A DNA stretch of 64,000 nucleotides, taken from Aspidapion aeneum (Eukaryota; Arthropoda; Insecta; Coleoptera; Brentidae). Positions 56,641 through 64,000 of this stretch are shown piece after piece; position 1 is the first letter of the stretch; the number at the start of each line of letters is the position of its first letter. Under the pieces are notes generated by a model that saw only the letters and a program-made list of their open reading frames with translations, made no database searches and had not been told where the DNA came from. The translations under genes were made by a program, and so were the position numbers. Where the stretch lies: NCBI GenBank assembly GCA_963576565.1, contig OY755047.1, forward strand, positions 4,558,931 through 4,622,930, read 5' to 3'.

Positions 56641-57070
56641 ATAGAAAACTCTATTTTCTTTCTCTTTAAGAATGACCAAAATTATCCGATCTTTCCTTTA
56701 CTTTTATTTCTTTTTTAAACCAATGCACCGGAAAAAGACGAAACTGTTCTTCTTACAAATCCTTACCAGATTAATTATACACGACCAAATATGGATATAT
56801 AACAAGCGGTGATCACTTTAACTTGTGCTTCCAGCATTTATTTTGCTACTCCTTCGTTTTCCTTTATTAAACCAGTGCGAGAGAAAAAAACAAAACTATT
56901 CTCGATTACAGTCCTTCACTAAAACAAAGGAATTAGAAAGATGCCGCAATCGTCTAGGCCCGCGTAAAGTATATTATTTTGTTCCTCTTTTGTTAAACTG
57001 ATGCGAGAAAAAGAGACAAAACTATTCTTGATTAGAAGGTAGTCCCTTTGGACCCATTAGTATTTTGTAA
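56641..57070 (+). repeat. Three degenerate repeat units
   Basis: AAACCAATGCACCGGAAAAA, AAACCAGTGCGAGAGAAAAA and AAACTGATGCGAGAAAAAGA, each followed by GACAAAACTATTCTT-type sequence, start near 56716, 56868 and 56994. Confidence 0.5.
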
Positions 57071-57960
57071 AGGGTCAATGCGGTGTTTTTGACCTGTCTC
57101 TTTACGGTTCGGAATTGTTTTCGTGTTTTTTCTTAAAATATATTTTCGATCTGGACTCAAATTTAATCTTAAAAGACTTTAAAATGGTGTGGGAGTGTAT
57201 TTTGTGCTAAAATCTCGACTATCTTAATCTAGAAGTTTCGTTTTACAAGTAAGTTAAATAACTTGTTTGACCTTCAAAACAAAACAAAGACCAGTGCCGT
57301 AGAAATCAATATAAAATCAGAAAAAAAATTTTTGGGTATTATATAAATAATTATTTATTTGTTAAAACTGTTTAAACATAAGTTTAGTTAAAAATGTACA
57401 GGGGTCCCAAGTTTTGGTGTTTTGATACTTTTAACTGAACTACGAGCCTTGATTTTCAACAGATAAGGTAAAAAAGGTATCTTATTAATATGGAAAGTAA
57501 TTTTTTTATGTATACCATTTTTATTTAACCGTTTTTTTTGTGTAAACAGTTTTTTTAGATTTGGATTAAGGCAATTTTTTAGGTTGGGTTAGTCCTTTTT
57601 ACCTACTCTGAATTTTTAACGTTCTCTAACCTAAAATAAAATACACCAAGCTAAAAGCATCCTAATCAAACATCTAATTGTCAATGGGTATCTATTCAGC
57701 TGTAAACTAAATTAAATTGCTTGTTTTAATAAGTTAGGTATTTACTTTTAATAAATAAATATTTTGCCGCCGTCATTGGTAAATCGATCGACCATAAAGA
57801 ATAAACATACGTCTGCTGTGTGTCGCACAGCGTTGCCATCGTCTTTCCAAAAAATATTTCTATTCTTTTCCAACTTATTGAAGCATCTAGGGGTCAAATC
57901 GAATTGTTTTGATGAATGAATTTTTGCCGCGGTTCCTGGTCTCCTCCGGTTAATACGTTA
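57071..57960. other. No gene seen
   Basis: Nothing recognised. Confidence 0.5.
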
Positions 57961-58748
57961 ATGGTTTAAAACGTTTTTCTAAGATGCCCGACGCCTATTC
58001 TCCACCTCCTTCGATCCTGACAATCATTCTCTGTCAGGTTTTTTTGACTCATTGATCTTTGGATTGACTGCTGCCATTCCAGTTTAGGACGCCCTCTTCT
58101 TCTACGCCCTATTGGTTGCCATTCTAGGACCTGCTTTGGTATTCTTTCGTCGTTCACCCGTTGTACATGGCCGTATCATATCAGTTGCCTTTAAGTGATG
58201 TCATTCGTTATGTTTCCCTCGATTCCCATTCTTTATTTTATGATCTCATTTCTTATATGATCTGTTCTAGATATTCTTATTGCATCCATTTCGGCACTTT
58301 TCATTTTTGTTTTGTATTTTTTTGTTACGCGACAAGTCTCTATGCCAACAGCGTGCTTTTCACCATTTTTTCATATATTTTAAATTTTACATTCTTTTTA
58401 ATCTCGCTGCTTCATAAAATACTGTTGAGACATCCAATAACCTTCTTGCTTTTACTATTCTTCTTTCCAGTTCTTAACAGTCTTAACTGTAGTGTCTATA
58501 TGTTAAATCGGTCGTTAAGTTGTATTCCCATGACGTGTACTTTACGTTTACAGTTTTTTAGAGCTACTGTGATATATTTTAAAAAGAGTTGGAGAGATAC
58601 AATATCCCTTTCTTAAGCCTTTGGTTACCAGGAATTCTTTTGAAAGTGGATTTCATATTTTAATTTTAGATTTTAACCCTGCGTGTATAGTTCTTTTATC
58701 GCTTTTATATATTATAGTGTTAGAGCAAACTAACATCTCAATCATACA
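57961..58748 (-). pseudogene. LINE B copy with 5' inversion
   Basis: Minus-strand DNA matches the LINE B 3' half from GGAGGTGGAGAATAGGCGTC (58000) to AAAGCGATAAAAGAACTATA (about 58705), including KQVLEWQPIGRRRRGRPK (57966-58157). Then TTAGAGCAAACTAACATC (58719) continues the element sequence on the opposite strand (the LEQTNI coding phrase), so the last about 35 bp are inverted. The internal frame is full of stops. Confidence 0.8.
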
Positions 58749-58954
58749 ATAATTACTTAACAGAAGAAAATAAAAAGGTGAAAAAAAGAGAAAAAATACA
58801 AAAAAAGAAACAATAAAAAAAGGATTATTACTCGAAAGAAGAAAATAAGAAAAAAAAAATAAAAAAAGAAAAAGCAGAAAAATAAAGAAAAAAGAAGACA
58901 GAGGAAAAAGAATTAGAAAATGCATAATCTCACAACAGTAAAAAACAGTAGAAA
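58749..58954. repeat. Purine-rich low-complexity stretch
   Basis: Almost all A and G on the plus strand between about 58765 and 58925; the opposite-strand Phe/Leu-rich open frame is an artefact of this. Confidence 0.85.
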
Positions 58955-59045
58955 TAAAATTTCGGACTTCCATTGTCTTTATTTATTTTAAACACGTTTC
59001 GGTTAGTAAGTATCTCTAACCGTTTTCAAGTGTAAATCTTCTAAA
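58955..59045 (-). other. Penelope-type 3' sequence, second copy
   Basis: On the minus strand ACTTGAAAACGGTTAGAG, loop, CTAACCGAAACGTG and AATAAAGACAATGGAAGTCC match 28370-28465. The GTC after GAAAC is reduced to GTG. It abuts the purine-rich stretch. Confidence 0.6.
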
Positions 59046-59592
59046 TTATTTTATGCCACATATAAAAAAAACATTGAAAATATTTCTAGTTAAAAAAAAA
59101 TGGGGAAACTAGATCTTATCTAACAAATATAGTTTTATATTTTGACAAGACCAAATAATACATATTTTCACATATTTTACTCGGAAAAAAAGATTGGAAA
59201 GAAAATGGAAAGCTTTCTAAATAGTTTATAGTTTTTGGAGGTGGCAGGGAGGTGGGCGGCAGGCGTCCCTCCCCCACAATTGGAGAGCGCAACAGGTGGT
59301 GGTTAGCTCCCGCCTCCATTTGGCCTTGGTAAGTATAAACCACTAGATAATAATAGGAGATACCTACGTTTAAATGAGGAGGTGGAGGTTTAGAATTAAG
59401 TAGGCTAAATCAAATGAGAATGGGACAATTCCCCGCTGCTGACTCGCCGCCGCCAATTTGCCGATTTTCCTCGGGCCGGCTTGCTGCGAGAGTTTTTGTT
59501 TAATTTTTATTTTAATATTCCGTGTGTACTAAACATATTCTCTAAAAAAATATAAAAAAAAATCAAGAAATTTTGTTTAGTTTCTTTACATA
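59046..59592. repeat. No gene; GC-rich ATTCGCCGC relative at 59425-59500
   Basis: GGGACAATTCCCCGCTGCTGA and CGCCGCCGCCAATTTGCCG are decayed versions of the repeat at 1070-1175. The rest is unrecognised. Confidence 0.5.
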
Positions 59593-59934
59593 CAATCGAA
59601 CTTCGATAACTCATAAAAATTTCGACTTATCGAGACTTCAACTTATCAAATACTAAACAAAAATTTTTCCGGCGTTTTTCGTATTTTGTGTGAATTAAAA
59701 TTTACGTGTTTTTTTTAAAGGAAAAATTGGTATACTTGCAATTATTCTGATACAGCCAAGTCTATGTTAAAAACGTTCACCTCTAATACAGGTGAATACA
59801 TATTTTTTTTTTATACATATGTATGATTGTACATATTTATTTTATCGAAAAAAAGTTGGTTTTTGTGACATAGTATCATACACACAACCCCTAAACGTAT
59901 AGCAAATCGAATACAAGTTACACTCAGGGGCGGC

Positions 59935-60895
59935 TAGTGCATAAGAGCTGCAGAACCCCCAAAATTTACTCATTATTTGACTATTTTTCTAGTATAATTA
60001 TTTTATTTCTAAAATTATTGGAATAGCAGTATATTTTCGGTCCGGTGTTGGTATAGTAGGCCTGCAAATCGCGTACGTGTGTTGAGTATGATGCCGCGAC
60101 CCGTCGCCGAAGGCCCCATTTCACAGTCGGTCAAATGAAGTTATTGGCATTGTTGCGCTGCGAAATTGCAACACAACGTAGCTGGGCGGCTAACGAGATC
60201 TGTGCTCGGCTAGGAACCCCTTCCTTCACCCCGCACCGCACTTGCTCATGGGTTTAAATAGCGAAATCTAGGCAAAAATAGAGCTGCAAAACTTGCAGTT
60301 CCAGTACCATTCCGGGCGGGCGGGCGGGCTCAGCGTTGCGTGTTTGCGGGCGCATTTATTTATTTAGAAGGCGCCAAACGCATGAGCGGGAGGTTATGGT
60401 CGTGCTTGTTGTTTGTTTTTGTATAATTGTGTCACAAAATAATTATCTCTCTTTACTTATGAAGAAAACTAAAACTGAAAGAAGAAGGACGGCCATTACC
60501 CGATATTTTAATAGAAAAGTGTGGTTCAAGCCGGGGAAAATCGTATAAAAAGATTTTTACAAGAGACATTTATGCCAGAAACGACTGGATATGCGGATGC
60601 AATAAAAATAATTATCTTTTTTGTTTTCCGTGCCGTTTGTTTGGTGGGGATAAATCTTGGACCGTCCTTGGTGTAACCGATTTAGTACATCTTAGCGAAA
60701 AAATCAAACGCCATGAAACATCAAAAAAATCACTTAAACAATGTAATGAACCTGGGTTTGTTGGGTAATGTTAATATTCGTGAGAACCTGGACACTGCAT
60801 ATTGGACAAATATTCGGCTGTTTAACGAGAACGACTGTAAAAAAATAGCATTTTTTATACCCTATCGGCAGAACTCACAAACTTTACTGTCACTG
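59935..60895 (+). mobile_element. hAT element nested in the pogo-type element
   Basis: The left end CAGGGGCGGCTAGTGCATAA resembles the element at 47399. GTTACACT flanks the insert exactly (59927-59934 and 60896-60903). The right end shows only CACTG of the expected terminal repeat, so the right part is degraded or deleted up to the border. Confidence 0.8.
60459..60890 (+). pseudogene. hAT transposase N-terminal fragment, frameshifted
   Basis: The ATG at 60459 opens MKKTKTERRRTAITRYFNRK; after indels the frame reads WICGCNKNNYLFCFPCRLFG (60586), SWTVLGVTDLVHLSEKIKRH, then DTAYWTNIRLFNEND (near 60790). These are the TTF-type zinc finger and following region of ZMYM1-like hAT transposases. The catalytic domain is absent. 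It diverges from the 47948 fragment but has the same layout. Confidence 0.8.
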
Positions 60896-61147
60896 GTTAC
60901 ACTGAATTGTATCTTTAAAACATTCTGATTCAAACAAACAAGTTAGAACGATTCGTGATTAGGGGATTCCCCCAGAAAATTCGACCTATCGAAGTTGACG
61001 CCACATACAATGTTCGAGTTATCAAGATATTCGACTAATCAAAGTTTGAGTTATCAAGACCAAATTACATATATTTCTTACCCTTGACGCTATTGCCAAC
61101 AGTTTTGTTCGACTTATCAAAGATTTCGAGTTATCGAAGTTGGACTG

Positions 61148-61399
61148 TATTACTTTTTGAAAAAAACTGTTTTTTGAAAAAGTATTATTATTATTATTTT
61201 TTTAATTGGTTTTTGGAAAATTTTTCTGTATCATTACAATATTCCTTACTTTGTGCTATAAGTAAAGTATAACAGAACTTTTTGACAATCATCATAGGTT
61301 ATTGGGAGGCGAAGGTAAGGAACAAGCTATCATTTCTGTCTGATGGAAATTTTTTTAAACGATCGTGATATGTAACTGGTATTCTTCTTGGTATGGTGC
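61148..61399. other. No gene seen
   Basis: Short AT-rich spacer. Confidence 0.4.
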
Positions 61400-62189
61400 G
61401 TATGTCAAGACTGCATCTGACACAGATTATTTTATAGCATACCCATTACCCACTGTTGAAGAGTGTTGCTTCTTTATAAGCACACCAATACTATATTTAC
61501 CTGGTAGAACAAAAGTCGGTGTTCAATTCAAACTGAATCATATATGAGCATTCATTTCCCACTTTCTTCTGAAAGGGTAATTCTTTTAAAGTTCTTTCAT
61601 TTTAGAGTATTTGCTAATACTACGTTGATAAGTTTAACTATATTTACCTGGTAGAACAAAAGTCGGTGTTCAATTCAAACTGAATCATATATGAGCATTC
61701 ATTTCCTACTTTCTTCTGAAAGGTCAGTCCTTTTAAAGTTCTTTAATTTTAGAGTATTTGCTAATACTACGTTGATAAGTTTAACTGTATTAGTCCATAG
61801 TACACAGGTCTATTTTTTAAGTCATACCCATTAAGCACTGTTGAAGAGTGTTGCTTCTTTATAAGCACACCAATACTATATTTACCTGGTAGAACAAAAG
61901 TCGGTGTTCAATTCAAACTGAATCATATATGAGCATTCATTTCCCACTTTCTTCTGAAAGGTTAGTCCTTTTAAAGTTCTTTAATTTTAGAGTATTTGCT
62001 AATACTATGTTGATAAGTTAAACTGTATTAGTCCATGGTACACCAGTCTATTTTGTAAGTCATACCCATTATCCACTGTTGAACAGTGTTGCTTCTTTAT
62101 AAGCACACCAGTACTATGTTTACCTAGTAAGACAGAAATTGGTCTTCAATTCAAACTGAGTCTTATATGATCACTCATTTTCCACTTTT

Positions 62190-62787
62190 TAGCTCACACT
62201 ACACTATAGTAGTGTGAGCTATAGTGATCCTAATTTTTTCGAGAAAAAAAAGTTGCTCCGATTTCAAAAATTTTTATATATCTTTGCGTTTCAGATGATT
62301 TTGAAACTTTTTTGTTGCGCCGTCTGTCTGTCTGTCTGTCTGTCTGTATGTCTGTCTGTAACGACCAACGCGCATAACTCAAAAACCGCTTGCCCGATTT
62401 TAATGAAATTTGGTACCTACGCTGGGTTTTGGGTCGAGATGGTCCCATTTAAAAATTAACAAAATCCACCGAACGCAAGCCAAATAAAAGGGTGGGGGTA
62501 TATATCAAAAATTAGAGTTTATGTAAAAATATGGCGTGTGTGATATCAAACGAAAGGTAATTGAGTCTGGAGTTAAACAAAATACATTTTAGTTTAAAAA
62601 AAAGGTGGGGGTAGATTTGAAAAATTAAAGTTTAAGTCAAAACATGGCTTGTGTGGTATCAAACGAAAGGTAATTGAGTCTGGAGTTCAACAAAATATAT
62701 TTCAGTTTTTAGTTATATATTAACTCACACGTATACTATAATTATAGTACCTAGTGTGAGCTTAGGTGCCCATAGATTGGCAGAGTA
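62190..62787 (+). mobile_element. Terminal-hairpin element, copy 2
   Basis: Same layout as 53993-54726: hairpin TAGCTCACACTAC..GTAGTGTGAGCTA, (TCTG)n, two tandem units instead of three, 3' hairpin AACTCACAC..GTGTGAGCTTA and GGTGCCCATAGATTGGCAGAG. Satellite sequence resumes directly after TTTT, giving a firm right border. Confidence 0.85.
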
Positions 62788-62845
62788 TTTTCTAAGAGGT
62801 TAGTCCTCTTAGAGCACTTTAACCGTAGACTATTTGCTAATCCTA

Positions 62846-63251
62846 CACGGTAAAAATTTTTGTCCACAATGAAAACACGTTCTTTTCTTGAATAAATTGT
62901 TTTACCTTAAAACAATTTGTCTTAAATTAAAATATTTCTTTTTAGTTCAACGCAGCGTTTCTCTTGGAATGAGACTTGATTTTTCTTCTTTAATTGTTTT
63001 GTTTCAGTATACTCCATTTTGTAACAAATAAAATTGTCTTCATATAGGTAATATTTTGCTTCCAGAGAAAACGGTGCTTTAGATTAATTCAGTTCCAATT
63101 TATAATAAAACAATTTCTGTTTCACATTAAAATAAAGAGGCAAGACATTTTTTGTGCTAAATCAAGAAAATATTCTCTTGATGAATAGGCAATCACAAAT
63201 TATTTTACTTCAAAGCAATTTGCTTTGATCTAAGACAATTTTTTTACCGTG
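62846..63251. mobile_element. MITE with CACGGTAAAAA ends inside the 238-bp array
   Basis: CACGGTAAAAATTTTTGTCC and GACAATTTTTTTACCGTG are inverted. The inside (about 405 bp) is rich in AAACAATTT words and non-coding. Satellite sequence (GCTAATCCTAC on the left, GTTGATACGTTTAACTG on the right) continues on both sides. Confidence 0.8.
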
Positions 63252-63277
63252 TTTGTTGATACGTTTAACTGTGTTAG

Positions 63278-63307
63278 CCGAGAAGAGCGAACACACGCTC
63301 TTCTCGG
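63278..63307. repeat. 30-bp perfect-arm palindrome flanked by 7-bp direct repeats
   Basis: CCGAGAAGAGCG, loop AACACA, CGCTCTTCTCGG. GTGTTAG lies on both sides (63271-63277 and 63308-63314). The 238-bp satellite has a single TATTAG at this place, so this is a small insertion. Confidence 0.9.
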
Positions 63308-63355
63308 GTGTTAGTCCATAGAACACCAGTCGATTTTTAATTTTAAGTACTCTAA

Positions 63356-64000
63356 TTTTTAAAATGAGTTTTAGGTTAAAGATACGATATTAATATACAC
63401 ATGAGCTCAAAAATAATGCTTAAAGACCCAGATTTAAATTAACTTGGCAACAATGCCTCTCTTATTGATCAAAACGAGGTTAAAAAGCCATCTCGTTCTC
63501 TTCTCCCTTGCCAAATCGTGCTAAATTTCTTTGAATTTGTTTAGTCTAGGGAATTTCATGTGAAGTATTTTTGAGGTTGTGTGTCCCTAATTCTAAATAG
63601 ATTGAGCTCAAATCGGATGTAAACCAAGTACAAGTTGCATCTTCTTAATCGCACTTTTCCTTAATCGAAAAAGGTAGTCCCGATCATGCGCTGATTTTAT
63701 ACTAGAAAAATAGATAATTTATTTATTATTTTTAAAAATATTTTAAAACAATTAGATTTTGCACACTTAACAACAGATTAAGATTTTGCAAACAAAGCAA
63801 TCGTGTCATAAAACAAAAATTAGAAAAACATGTAACACTTTGTGCTTATGAACCGGTGACTGCTTTCAACCAATCAAAAATATGGTGAAACTAGCAACAT
63901 AGTAAAGAGTGCAACCAACGCAACGCAGGGTTTGTTAACTTAACCCACGGTGGCTGCACAACCACGAGTTAATCCTAGGTTAAAATTTACGGCGGGTTGG
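63356..64000. other. No gene seen
   Basis: Nothing recognised up to the window end. Confidence 0.5.

Larger units (their letters stand above)
59593..61147. mobile_element. pogo/Tc1-type element interrupted by a hAT
   Basis: The left end CAATCGAACTTCGATAACTC and right end GAGTTATCGAAGTTGGACTG are inverted with TA outside both (59591-59592, 61148-61149). Further ACTTATCGA / TCGAGTTATCAA words fill the subterminal parts. Removing the hAT at 59935-60895 leaves about 590 bp without coding capacity. Confidence 0.8.
61400..63355 (+). repeat. Satellite-like array, 238-bp unit, interrupted by three insertions
   Basis: TTTACCTGGTAGAACAAAAG starts near 61496, 61643, 61881 and 62119; the last two spacings are 238 bp, the first 147 bp because one unit lacks about 91 bp. 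Units carry CACTGTTGAAGAGTGTTGCT, CTGAAAGGTTAGTCC and GAGTATTTGCTAATACTA. The fifth unit is broken by elements at 62190, 62846 and 63278 and ends at about 63355. Confidence 0.9.

Noticed and set aside
58161..58616. 151-codon plus-strand frame
   Set aside because: Antisense of a LINE B copy.
58653..58973. 106-codon Phe/Leu-rich minus-strand frame resembling a membrane protein
   Set aside because: Produced by a purine-rich low-complexity tract on the plus strand.
62214..62459. Cys/Val/Ser-rich frame, possible small secreted protein
   Set aside because: Comes from the (TCTG)n run of the terminal-hairpin element and is shared with the copy at 54 kb in another frame.
1..64000. tRNA, rRNA or host protein genes
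   Set aside because: No cloverleaf-like sequence, rRNA core or exon set with matching splice sites was recognised by eye on either strand.

Overview
The window looks like repeat-rich, gene-free DNA from a large insect genome. A beetle, possibly a leaf beetle of the Diabrotica type, is my guess; it rests on the style of the non-LTR retrotransposons and is weak. I found no host gene, tRNA, rRNA or CRISPR. Everything recognisably coding is a broken piece of a mobile element. The base composition is AT-rich, broken by short GC-rich terminal repeats of hAT-like elements.

Retrotransposons. One non-LTR family (called LINE A here) is present six times at about 12.0, 20.2, 26.2, 31.6, 39.0 and 52.3 kb. 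All copies are 5'-truncated and all end in the same 3' sequence followed by a TA run of variable length. A second family (LINE B) occurs at 5.4, 11.1, 23.8 and 58.0 kb and a third (LINE C) at 8.5, 29.7 and 53.7 kb. Single C-terminal or RT fragments of other non-LTR elements lie at 14.1, 21.5, 24.8, 39.5, 42.2-43.8 and 50.5 kb. An inverted pair of Penelope-like fragments with GIY-YIG motifs lies at 27.3-28.3 kb, with a Penelope-type 3' end at 28.4 kb and again at 59.0 kb.

DNA transposons. There is a Transib-like element at 1.66-4.24 kb, with ends identical to the RAG heptamer and a 5-bp duplication. hAT-type elements with exact 8-bp duplications lie at 10.28, 25.53, 47.40 and 59.94 kb. Tigger/pogo-type pieces lie at 4.8, 16.2, 34.4 and 59.6 kb, mariner transposase tails at 40.9 and 52.1 kb, and a long-inverted-repeat element carrying a THAP exon at 44.0-45.7 kb. 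A family with 7-bp duplications is nested at 42.7 and 50.0-51.8 kb. Eight foldback elements share only the terminus TACAGGGTG.

Satellite-like arrays. These lie at 18.7-19.7 (about 167 bp), 22.1-23.2 (222 bp), 31.3-34.8 (about 397 bp), 46.4-47.0 (about 140 bp) and 61.4-63.4 kb (238 bp). The 222- and 397-bp units share a core of about 75 bp. Nesting gives relative ages: LINE A and a Tigger MITE sit inside the 397-bp array; three insertions sit inside the 238-bp array; a hAT sits inside a pogo-like element; and an element with TA ends sits inside a LINE whose reading frame rejoins exactly when it is removed.

No cooperating gene system was found. The points most worth a second look are the Transib-like ends, the shared satellite core, the terminal-hairpin elements at 54.0 and 62.2 kb, the THAP element, and a 30-bp palindrome flanked by 7-bp direct repeats at 63.3 kb.
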